From Scleroderma bovista (taxonomy: Eukaryota; Basidiomycota; Agaricomycetes; Boletales; Sclerodermataceae), in assembly GCA_037178675.1 (NCBI GenBank), contig JAYMGJ010000740.1, positions 1 to 35,693 on the forward strand: 35,693 nt of DNA, written 5' to 3'. Below the pieces are notes generated by a model that ran no database searches, was not told where the DNA came from, and was given only the letters and a program-made list of their open reading frames with translations. The position numbers and the translations under genes were made by a program. Shown one piece after another: positions 1 through 7,931 of this stretch. The stretch's first letter is position 1. Each line of letters starts with the position of its first letter.

Positions 1-1
1 T

Positions 2-220
2 GGTGAACCGGAGTTCGAGATCTCTGAGATCCTCGACTCCAAGGTTGACCGTCGACGCAGAACGTGCAAGTTGCTTTACTTGGTACGTTGGTCCGGTTAC
101 GAAGGAACTGACGAAGAAACGTCATGGCTACTCGCCACGGAACTAGGCAACGCTACGGAACTGTTAGAAGATTATCATGTCCGGTACCCGGACAAACCCG
201 GACCACTCGCGTCTATGTAA
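2..220 (+). CDS. pol: Ty3/gypsy pol C-terminus with chromodomain (element A), partial
   Basis: The reading frame is open from the window edge and ends in TAA at 218-220, giving 72 codons of the polyprotein C-terminus. The residues include LVRWSGYEGTDEETSW, the aromatic/acidic core of a chromodomain, followed by a helix ending in DYHVRYPDKPG. The last 72 residues of pol in element B (17073 onward) are nearly identical, which fixes the identity. In chromoviruses this module follows integrase and is thought to direct integration to particular chromatin. The rest of pol lies outside the window. The stop is 168 bases from the stop of the convergent antisense gene at 389. No lesion is visible in this stretch. 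Confidence 0.9.
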   Translation, partial: GEPEFEISEILDSKVDRRRRTCKLLYLVRWSGYEGTDEETSWLLATELGNATELLEDYHVRYPDKPGPLASM

Positions 221-388
221 TAATACTCTCGCTCTCTGTTTCTCTTATCCGTTTCTTTTATCTGTTTCCCCTATCTGTTTCACTCTGTCTCTGTAATATC
301 ACTCACTCTCAAATCCAGCCACTTTTCTTTATAAACAAAAAAGTCAAACTAATTACACTTTCTATTTACAAAGTCCGGACCGGACCAC

Positions 389-1457
389 TTACTCCGGCAC
401 AGCGCCGCCAGGGTTCTCATGCTCCTCTTGGAGCCCCTGGACTTCCTTTTCGACCTCCTCCGGGTCGACCTCCGCTTCGCTGTCCTCCGACTCCTCGTCT
501 TCGTCCCAGGGCGCCGTAAAAAATCGGCACTCCTCGAGGAAGGTCTCGAGGCCGGCCGTCAGCCGCTCATTTCCCCTCGCCACCGAGCGAGTGGCATCCG
601 CGACCCGGCGCATCTGCCCGGTCATCTCCTCGACGGCCCCGGTCAGCCTGTCCAGCCGCTCCAGGAACGGTCCAGGGTCAAACCCGGACCGTTGCCCAGA
701 CGGCCCCGGCACCTCGACGATGTCGTCGTCGATGACGACCTTGGCGACCGTCTTCTTCTTTTTCCGCTTCTCCCCTCCTCGCGGCGACGTTGCGACCTCC
801 TTCGCCTTGCCCTTCCCTTTGTCCTCTACCGGACCCGGACCTCCTACCTCCGGCCACTCGCACCGCTCCTTGAGCCCGGCGCACTTCATGCACGCGCACT
901 GCTTGGGCCTTTCCGGGTCTCGTTCGCACTTGGCCTTGTGCTTGGCACAACGAACGCACCTGCCAGGAAATTAATGAAAAATCGTAGAAGAAGATAAAAA
1001 CTGCTTACCGGGCTTCCTCACTCCGGTCACCACTCGGACCTGCCTCCGGCTCCTCCCTCATCCTCTTCTTCGACGCCTCCTGCGCCATCGCTCTCTGCCT
1101 CGCTGCGACCTCTGCAGCCCTTCGCTGCACCTCCGCCCTGTCCTTCTCCGCTTGCTCACGCGCCTGGCGCTCCGCCTCCTCTCTCGCCTTCTGCTCCGCC
1201 TCCGCCTTAGCGCGCTCCGCCTCCTCGCGAGCCCTTGCCTCCGCCTCTTCGCGCGCTCGCCTCTCCGCCTCTTCCTTACGCTGCTTCTCCTCCCTCTTCA
1301 CTTGCTTGCGACGACGACGTTCCTTCGCCTTAGCGTCGAGGACGTCGGACTCGTCCTCGCTACCGGACTGAAGCTCCGGTGTTGGGGCCTTCGTCCAATC
1401 CCTGGACTCGGTGGCAGCAGAGGCGATGGGGCTGGTGGACTTAGCAGTGTTCGACAT
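389..1457 (-). CDS. Antisense Zn(II)2Cys6 / coiled-coil protein gene carried by element A (two exons)
   Basis: This spliced gene lies on the strand opposite to pol, between pol and the 3' LTR. Exon 1 is 1457-1009, the intron 1008-960 (49 bases, GTAAGC...GGCAG) and exon 2 959-389. The join is in phase and gives 339 residues. The start is the ATG at 1455-1457, which aligns with the first ATG of the copy in element B; an upstream in-frame ATG at 1538 lies before the TATA box and is unlikely. The order is: acidic/Ser N-terminus (DWTKAPTPELQSGSEDE); a long Glu/Arg/Ala-rich coiled coil (about residues 40-130); a six-cysteine cluster created exactly at the splice junction, C-x2-C-x6-C-x11-C-x2-C-x6-C (about 151-183); a basic stretch GGEKRKKKK that could be a nuclear signal; a second helical region; and a very acidic C-terminus. 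The cluster matches the fungal GAL4-type binuclear zinc motif. Role in the element or host is inference; I do not recognise a named gene. Confidence 0.8.
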
Positions 1458-1507
1458 GTTTTGATCGATGGCAGGAAACTGGGGGTAAGAGGCCAAACCG
1501 GTCTGAT

Positions 1508-1515
1508 CTTTATAG
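1508..1515 (-). promoter_or_regulatory. TATA box of the antisense gene (element A)
   Basis: On the minus strand the sequence reads CTATAAAG, ending about 50 bases upstream of the antisense gene's ATG. The same octamer lies 47 bases upstream of the corresponding ATG in element B (15773-15780). It lies inside the element between the gene and the polypurine tract, not in the LTR. That suggests a dedicated internal promoter reading opposite to the element. Confidence 0.6.
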
Positions 1516-1609
1516 GTCCAAATTTCGTACCCAGACAATCACTCCGGACTCCGCATTGTTCTAGGCGACCACACGACAGCCTCATTGGGGCCTCATGGGT
1601 TCGGCCCCT

Positions 1610-1622
1610 AAAAGGGGGATAC
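1610..1622 (+). other. Polypurine tract of element A
   Basis: A purine run AAAAGGGGGATAC sits directly against the first base of the 3' LTR (TGTTACG). This is where plus-strand DNA synthesis is primed in LTR retrotransposons. The same sequence abuts the 3' LTR of element B at 15666-15678 on the other strand. Confidence 0.75.
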
Positions 1623-2254
1623 TGTTACGACCATGTCCAACTCCGGGTCCTATCCGGTCACTCCGGTCACTTCGCAGCTTTACAGCTCAACTCCGGTCGC
1701 CCACCAGTTACTCCGGTCGCGCTCACGCAGATAACCTTCCGTTAAGCACGACCCTTGGTCTATGCTCTATTCGTTCGTTACCACACCTCGCCGTCAACCC
1801 TGCTTGGTCGTGAGTTCTCCGTGTACTTGTTATATCTCCTGACTTGTATTATTTTCACCGGACCTGATTTATTTTACCCGGACCTGACTTTATTTTCATC
1901 GGACCTGACCTAGTACTTTCTCCGGTTATCCCTTGTCCGCCCTTTGGGCTGTTTACTTGTCACCGTAAATACTCGACCCTAGTTCTCCGTAGTATAAGTA
2001 CCCTGTACTCCGTCCTGTATACCTCAGTCTGAAATCATCTAAGTCACTACTCCTGATCCTCTGTCCGTCTCCGTCTCTATCTCCGTCTGACCGGAACCTA
2101 CGCAAGGGATCAACGCTCGCCGTCCTTGTCGTTGAATCCAAACGGTCGCAACTCCGGCCCGGGCTAACCTCTGCCCAAACCTCTGACCTCCCCTCTCGTC
2201 CGCTTTCGTCCGGACTTGACCGGACCCCCTACCGGAGTAGACCCGGACTTGACA
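1623..2254 (+). repeat. 3' LTR of chromovirus A (632 bp)
   Basis: The LTR starts TGTTACGACC right after the polypurine tract and ends CCGGACTTGACA, so it has TG...CA ends. It matches the 630-bp LTRs of element B along its whole length. Its right edge cuts the pol frame of element C in the middle of the region FVDDQL, so A inserted into C. The left LTR and any target duplication are outside the window. The many CCGG/TCCGG motifs are typical of this LTR family. Confidence 0.9.
1993..2035 (+). promoter_or_regulatory. LTR core promoter and predicted transcript start (element A)
   Basis: TATAAG at 1993-1998 is followed 33 bases later by AGTCTGAAAT (2026-2035). In element B the same decamer is exactly complementary to ten bases located two bases inside the 5' LTR. 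A transcript starting at or near 2026 would therefore carry its own primer, as in Tf1. The start site is inferred from spacing and complementarity, not measured. Confidence 0.5.
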
Positions 2255-3394
2255 GCTGATCGTCAACAAAGTCCTCAACTTCCTTCTGTTCATCCACCGA
2301 CAGGGGTATCAAACACCCTTTCTTAGGTGGGAAATCTTCCCTGAGATCTATGCCGTGATCCCACGGTTTTCTAAGCGGCATGCGTTCAGACGACTTCTTT
2401 GAGAAGACATCTAAATATTCCCAGTACTCCCGGGGCACAAGCTTCTGGGCTTCTTCGAGGGTTGTCTCATCGATAGCAACCTTTGACTCGTGAGCCTTCA
2501 AAGCCTGAATCCAAGTTTCCTGAGATTCATTCTGACGTAATAACTTAGCAAAGCGTGTTTCCAGAAGTGACTTGCACTCGGGAGGACACCTAGTTAAATT
2601 AACTTGTCCGGTTACCCAATCAATATTGGGGTTATGCTTTCTAAGCCAGGTGTGACTGAGGATAAGGGGGACCTTTCCAAGGCAAGTGACTGCACACCAA
2701 AGCTTTTCAGCGTGTTTCCCAATACCGACTGTAAGTAATACATAATGCGTGATATCGCCTTCCTGGTTCCTGGTGCCATCTACGTTAAGCACTGGAACAG
2801 GCTTTACCAGCTTAGATAACTGTAACCGTCTATCAAGAGCCCAGCTCTTGTCAACAAAACATCCGGTAGCGCCACTGTCTAGCAGGGCATCTACTTCAAT
2901 AACGTTAAGGGGTCCGCGAATGTGGACGGGTACCGTCACTTCACGTTCCAAGGTGAAGGACCTTCGTAAGTCCAAGAAAGAAACTTCTTCGGTTCCGGCG
3001 GGGCTTTCTGGTTCCTCAGATGCCAAAGGAGAAGAAACAGTAGTATTCAACAGGGAATTAAGCACACTTGATTTAACCTCCGGTGCCGAGCCCTTTGCTG
3101 GGACTCCCTTAGAGGGTTCGGTAATAAATACAGGCGAGCCACTATAGTCCATACTGTCTACAGCCAAAACAGAGTACTTGTTGAAAGAAATGGAGACAGG
3201 AGAAGCTACAGAAGGTAACTTTTTATGGGTTTTCTGTATTTTTCGCGAGAGAAGAGAAACGCGGTATTTATAAATATCCTGTGCTTCAGGAGACTTAGCA
3301 CAAGAGAGACAATAGTCCAAAATTCTTACTGCAGTGTCCAACTCAGACTCGAGAGTGAGGGTGCCCGTTGTGTCCTCACTCTCTAATCTTTTAA
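2255..3394 (-). pseudogene. pol: Element C pol, protease part, interrupted by insertion of element A
   Basis: This is the pol frame of element C, entered by a -1 shift from gag near 3390 and open down to 2255, where it meets the LTR of A; what follows is LTR sequence. A retropepsin core LLDSGATGCFVD lies about 2.87 kb into the window, followed by a flap-like stretch and LILSHTWLRKHNPNIDW, then the linker that leads into reverse transcriptase (FVDDQL). Element D encodes the same region in the same order and continues into the catalytic domains. No nonsense codon is seen here, so the element looks young apart from the insertion. Reverse transcriptase, RNase H and integrase of C must lie beyond A, outside the window. 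Confidence 0.85.
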
Positions 3395-4375
3395 ATTTTT
3401 GAAATAGTCCCTCATTTCGGAGAAGGACATGCTGCGAACAGTGTTGATGCGTTCGTCGTCAGGTTGGGGCCATGCAGCCCAGTTTTGCTGGGGTTGCCCT
3501 TGACGTGGGCGACGCGGTTGAGAACACTCGTGAGCGATGTGTCCGAACCCCTGACAATTGTAGCATTGGAGCCCTTTACTTTGCTGCTGGTTCTGCTGCT
3601 GTGCAGCACCGATATCCATAGGGGCGCCAGCGCCCGGGGTTCCTCCATAAGGAGAAGAGCTTCCACCCTGCTGGAAATAGCGGGTATTACCCTGTGTATT
3701 AATCAGGAAGAGCTCCTGGGCCCTTCCAACAGTGCGGACTGAAGCGGTTAGCTCGGCGTAGTTTGACCGAGCTTTGCTAAGCAGATATACCTGCTGGAGG
3801 ACCTGCCTCTGCACCGCTCTTTCCAGCAAGTCCCTAGCATAAGCGTCGGGACAGTTGCTCTCTATCCTTAGTGACTCAAAGGCCGCAAGGAACTCATCTA
3901 CTCGTTGACGAGGTCCTTGGCGCAACTTTAACAACTGGGACCTGGCCCAGTCAGCATTGTTGCCAGGCACGAAATAACCGGTTATCTCGGCCTGTAACTC
4001 GTCCCAAGTCAGATACTGGACATTTGGGCCCATGTAGTATTCCAACTTGACCTGGGCCCAACGCCCAGCTTTAGGTCCCTCGAACCGAGAGAGAACAGCA
4101 GCCATGATCTCACTATTTTTTCTAAGGAGACCGGCCCTCTGGTTCATGAGAACCCACAGTTTCATCTTGCTCCACCATACCCTGAACATCTGGGGGGAGC
4201 CGTCGTAGTTCCCAGGTTCAGCGACAATCTTTTTAGCACCTCGTGCTTTGCCCTTGGCGGGGGCACCGAGACCCTGCTGCGCATTGGCAAGGGCCTGGAT
4301 ACTGTTCTGCAGGTCGACCTGGCCCTGCGCGAGTTGAAGGAAAAGATTTTGGAGGGCATCCTGGTGCGGATCCAT
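3383..4375 (-). CDS. gag: Gag polyprotein of element C
   Basis: This is an intact 330-residue ORF starting at the ATG of MDPHQDALQNLF. The middle part (about residues 60-215) has the retrotransposon capsid pattern: GSPQMFRVWWSKMKLW, then YFVPGNNADWARSQLLKLRQG and DAYARDLLERAVQRQV. A CCHC zinc knuckle CYNCQGFGHIAHEC (C-x2-C-x4-H-x4-C) lies near residues 273-286, followed by a basic/Gln-rich tail. The protein would form the cytoplasmic virus-like particle and bind the element RNA. It ends at TAG just after the slippery site and is followed by pol in the -1 frame. A leader ORF lies 36 bases upstream. Element D has the same protein in broken form. Confidence 0.9.
   Translation of the reverse strand: MDPHQDALQNLFLQLAQGQVDLQNSIQALANAQQGLGAPAKGKARGAKKIVAEPGNYDGSPQMFRVWWSKMKLWVLMNQRAGLLRKNSEIMAAVLSRFEGPKAGRWAQVKLEYYMGPNVQYLTWDELQAEITGYFVPGNNADWARSQLLKLRQGPRQRVDEFLAAFESLRIESNCPDAYARDLLERAVQRQVLQQVYLLSKARSNYAELTASVRTVGRAQELFLINTQGNTRYFQQGGSSSPYGGTPGAGAPMDIGAAQQQNQQQSKGLQCYNCQGFGHIAHECSQPRRPRQGQPQQNWAAWPQPDDERINTVRSMSFSEMRDYFKNLKD
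3389..3395 (-). promoter_or_regulatory. Slippery heptamer for -1 gag-pol frameshift (element C)
   Basis: In the gag frame the codons read AAT TTA AAA GAT TAG, containing U UUA AAA, a canonical X XXY YYZ slippery site, two codons before the gag stop. The pol frame is exactly -1 and open from this point. Element D carries the same heptamer at the same place (11030-11036). Confidence 0.65.
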
Positions 4376-4411
4376 CGCTTAATACGGGTGATAGCAGGAG
4401 TAGGGGGCTCC

Positions 4412-4711
4412 TCAGGGACGTGCAGGGCGGAGACGGGAAGCGCGAAACGTATGGTGGCGCACGAGTGGGAGGTTGGGTTCAGCTTCGACGTAGAAGCGGG
4501 GGTTGTCGAGGAAGAGGTCTGCAAGGGTGTCGACAACGAGGTTGTAGCGACGGAAGGCGGTGTACGTCTGCTCGATCCTCTTGAAGTCTGCTTCTCTGGC
4601 AGCTTCTTGAGCGGGCGTAAGAGGAAGGGGGTAGCGGGTATCGTAGGTGACTGTCAGGCGACCTGCCTGACTGAAGGAGTACTCGTAGGGAGGTATGGTG
4701 ACTAAACTCAT
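4412..4711 (-). CDS. Short leader ORF upstream of gag (element C)
   Basis: This ORF of 99 residues starts MSLVTIPPYEYSFSQ at the first ATG after the 5' LTR and ends 36 bases before the gag ATG. A similar sequence occupies the same place in element D (12001-12285). The two share the order LxTIPxY, a tyrosine-proline patch, an Glu/Ala-rich helix and the ending LPLxxHxTF. That conservation across diverged copies argues for a translated product, perhaps a gag N-terminal part or a separate small protein. I do not recognise a domain. It could also be an upstream ORF that tunes gag translation. Confidence 0.5.
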   Translation of the reverse strand: MSLVTIPPYEYSFSQAGRLTVTYDTRYPLPLTPAQEAAREADFKRIEQTYTAFRRYNLVVDTLADLFLDNPRFYVEAEPNLPLVRHHTFRASRLRPARP

Positions 4712-4737
4712 AGGGTAACGTAGAGGTAGTGGTATGT

Positions 4738-5572
4738 TGGGACTAGATCCCCACAGGTGTTCCAATGAACTAAGCATAAGACTCTGTTCGCCTGTCACGC
4801 TCGCTGGGTCAGGGCAGTGGCACAGCTATGCAGAGTACAAACGGTCACTGGCTGCAGATCACGGGTCTACCTCTCCACGGACGGAGGAACTACTGGTAAC
4901 TATGGCTCAATCTCCTTGCGGGTACGAACCGCGCTTGAACGGGAGCTGCCCTACAGACACCAGGCATGACCCTGGGCTGGTGTACAATACGTAAACGACT
5001 AGGTACTAGAAACTCCCAAACCCAAGTGGGCTACAGGGAATGGCACTAAAGGCTGGCCGTGTGCGAACGTGAAAGGTTTGAATCAAAGCTCCTTAACCCT
5101 GGAGTCTGGGTATAGTTTCCCTTTTATGAGGCTGGGGAACAGCGCGTGGTAGACAAGTAGTAGATGGGTAGATTTGAGCTCTAGTGAGACAACCCTAAGG
5201 GAAAACAACCCAAAGAACCACCACACGTTGAGACTCTGAGGAGGAAGTAGGAACCAAGTGTCTTAGAGCGAAAACCCAAAGAGAGCTTGAATGGAGAGCC
5301 TCTGGGTGCTGGATTGCAGCAGTATATATACTACACTACACGTGTCCTGTGCGAGGCTATCCATGAGGCTGTATGCTGTACGAGGCAGTGAGCACAGCTG
5401 CCATCCTGTGGTAAGGCTATACTAACGACATCAAGAGATACAGCATGTACAGCACGAGGCTGTAGTCTAGACAGACCTATAGATAAGATGCACTAGATAA
5501 GATACTACGCTACGATAAGATAAGATGTCATCTAATCACAGATTAGATAAGATAAAAAGTTAGACCGTTACA
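4738..5572 (-). repeat. 5' LTR of element C (about 835 bp)
   Basis: In element orientation it starts TGTAACGGTC at 5572 and ends near GATCTAGTCCCA at about 4738. It aligns along its length with the 5' LTR of element D. Shared blocks include a start region rich in TTATCTTATCTAATC, a TATATATA box and a near-identical last 40 bases. The right edge is precise because E-family LTR sequence begins at 5573. The left edge is uncertain by about 20 bases; no clear TGG-type primer-binding site follows it. Confidence 0.75.
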
Positions 5573-6401
5573 GTGGGTAGTACAGAGTGGGGAGTATCTT
5601 AGTTGAGATTTGATCTAAGGAAACTACTAGGCCAGATTATAGTAGTTTATATAGTAATGAGACTAGAGGTGAGTATATACGGTGACAAGTAAACACCTTA
5701 GTCGGGACAAGGGATGGAGCAGAAGCAGACAGGAAAATAAACCAGGTACAAGAAAATAAAGCAGGGACAGGAAAATAAACCGGAGCGGAAGCAGAAACGG
5801 GGAACTAGGATTACAGGGACGACGGAGCAGATGCAGGGACAAGTAGGTAAAGGGAACTAGGTCGGAAGAGGACAAGTAAGGGTTGGAGGTGGACTTAACT
5901 AATGTTAAGTCCGGAGCGATGTCCAGGACTGGAGGAAGTGGGACTGGAGGAAGTGCAAGAGCAGAGGGAGTGCACAGGTGGAGGAAGGGCGGAGTAGTCG
6001 GAGGAAGGTCCGGAGTTGGACATGGAAATGTCCAAGGCCATTGGTGGACCTATCAGGGGAAGCAGAGTGGAACAGGAGCAGACCTGAGCTGGGGTTGGAT
6101 GTACCAGCCGGAGTTGGGCTAGGTTGCAGACAAGACCAAGGGAGTGGCCGGACTGAAACTGGAGTAGTGACAAGTGGTAGGTACAGGTTCGACATGGCGG
6201 AGTTAGACTGCAGATGTGTCTAGAGGAAGACAGGGGTTAGTCCTGAGGCGGAGATGGACATAGTGACTGGAGTTGGGCTGGAGTGCAGCTATGGGGCTGG
6301 AGATGGCCGAACTAGATCCGGAGTTGCATCTATGCCTAAGGAGAGGTCAGGCGGGCCAGGGTTAGACCGGAGTTGCGACTGGGAAAAGTATGGATATGAC
6401 A
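5573..6401 (-). repeat. E-family LTR, copy E1, truncated by element C
   Basis: On the minus strand it starts TGTCATATCC at 6401. It matches the copy at 23542-24468 in the opposite orientation, including TACTATATAAACTAC-like promoter sequence near its right end. It stops at 5573 where the LTR of C begins, so C inserted into it. The copy is shorter than E2 mainly because it has fewer GGAGGAAGTG-type tandem units. It carries no internal genes, so it is a solo LTR or an LTR whose element lay on the far side. Small ORFs through it are low-complexity and not credible genes. Confidence 0.7.
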
Positions 6402-6750
6402 GTTGCACACATACTTTGGTCATCTCAAGTCTATCGTTAGACTTGAAAATTCATACCTGGTTGTCTCTGTGTCTCCTGAGTCCTCTGCATATGGTCCTTT
6501 CATCCCAGAGTCCTGTCACATCCATCTCCCTCTATCATTCATCTCGCTTCCCTGGACACGTCAAATCCACTATTCACGTTTCACTTCCCTGCTATCCCAC
6601 AACAAACATGAATGAAACAGTGCTCTAGAACCCTTCTTAGGAGCCCTAATAGAGTACAGAACCCTCCCCTTACTGCTCAAGGGAAGACTGCACTTCGGGA
6701 GCACCAAATTTCGCGTTTTGGCTCTACAGAAGCTCAATCCAAGGGATTTG
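6402..6750. other. Intergenic stretch without a gene
   Basis: No credible coding region is present. The only structure I see is a perfect 9-bp inverted repeat with a 4-base loop at 6425-6446 (TCAAGTCTA / TAGACTTGA), just outside the E1 LTR. Confidence 0.5.
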
Positions 6751-7931
6751 TGACACTCTGTGACCAGCTGTGACTCTACTTGTCATTCCAGGCCCCCTGA
6801 CACTGCTCTTCTGGTCGGATCAATTCTTTTATTATCCCCCAGCCACTCCCATCAGTGGCACTGCTTCAGAAGCTCATCTCCAGATCTAAAGTTCAATCAA
6901 TCACAGGTTGTGCTTCCCTTCTTTCTGAGTCACACAGAGTCACTCTGGCTCACTCTGACTCACTCTGCTGCGCATTATTCATCCCCTCTTGGCATTACTA
7001 ATCCCCATTACTCCCCTTACCAATCACTTACCAATCATCCTTCAAATCATGCTTATCATGCTGCTTATCAATTCATGACTCATGCCCCTATGATTCATAT
7101 GCATTATGTCATCGCATATGCTCATTTAGCTTCGATCTACTCATCCCCTGCTTTCCCCCCCTCTCTTTTGGGCCCCATGCAATGATGTTTCCATATTCTT
7201 GGTTATACACCCCTTTTTACCTATGTTTTTGCTCTTTCCCTTGGCTCAGCAGCTTGTTCAGGCTCTCCCCATCGATGACTCAGCCTGATTACACTGCTTA
7301 TCAATCGCTTACCAATTTCTTACCAATTTCTTACCAAGCACTTAGTCATTTGTGCTTACAGGGCCACAGCCCCTCCTGTATATAAACCAGCAGCCAAAGG
7401 CTGCAAGGAAGTGTCTGCTTCCCCCTCAATAAAGCGACCACATTCACTCTCCCTCACTGTCTATAAGCTCTATCTCTGTCTTTGGACTTGTAGGTCACTC
7501 AGTGCTGGCCTAAAGCTCCATTATTGCTGTTTATCAGATATACTTGGTATCTGATCATTTCTCTAGGCTCAAGCGCAGTCTAGCATCTCTGTTCACTCCA
7601 TCCCATCACTGTTCATTGCATTCTTGAAGCAGGAACTGTCCCCTTGCTTCCCTGTTGCTCCATCACTGCTATTACCCCCCTGTTGCCAATCTATCATTGC
7701 TGCTCTATCCCAGGACTCTTCCTAACCACTGTGGTAGGCTGAAGAGGAGTCAATACCATCCCAAGTCGCATTCCATCCCCATCAGAAGCCCTTCCCTTCC
7801 CTCCTGCATCCTTCCTGAAGGCGTGCAGCACATCCCCCTGAGGAGATTAAATACCAGAAACACAAAGGAAGACCACCACTCGCATATTGCTGTCATTTGG
7901 TGTTGGTTGTTGGTTGTTCTGACCTCTCCCC
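6751..7931 (+). repeat. Probable LTR and leader of a further, unidentified retroelement
   Basis: This 1.2-kb non-coding block is pyrimidine-rich on the + strand. It contains TATATAAA at 7379-7386 and AATAAA at 7428-7433, a TATA-to-polyadenylation arrangement usual in a short R region. Downstream, TTATCAGATATACTTGGTATCTGAT (split here as 7531-7543 and 7544-7555) includes TTGGTATC, which resembles the TGGTATC start of an initiator-Met primer-binding site. A start TGTGACACTC at about 6751 is a candidate LTR edge. The block ends where the pol of element D begins, so one truncated the other. There is no second copy in the window to confirm the edges. Confidence 0.35.
7379..7433 (+). promoter_or_regulatory. 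TATA box and AATAAA signal of the 6.75-7.9 kb block
   Basis: TATATAAA (7379-7386) and AATAAA (7428-7433) lie 42 bases apart in a non-coding block. This compact arrangement is typical of retroelement LTRs. The functional reading is inference. Confidence 0.4.

Noticed and set aside
1152..1745. Long + strand ORF opposite the antisense gene exon 1 in element A
   Set aside because: It is the Leu/Arg-rich mirror reading of the coiled-coil codons and is not kept in element B as a comparable protein.
4735..4765. Defined tRNA primer-binding site for element C or D
   Set aside because: The block GGGACTAGATCCCCACAGG is conserved in both, but neither a tRNA match nor complementarity to the LTR transcript start could be established by eye.
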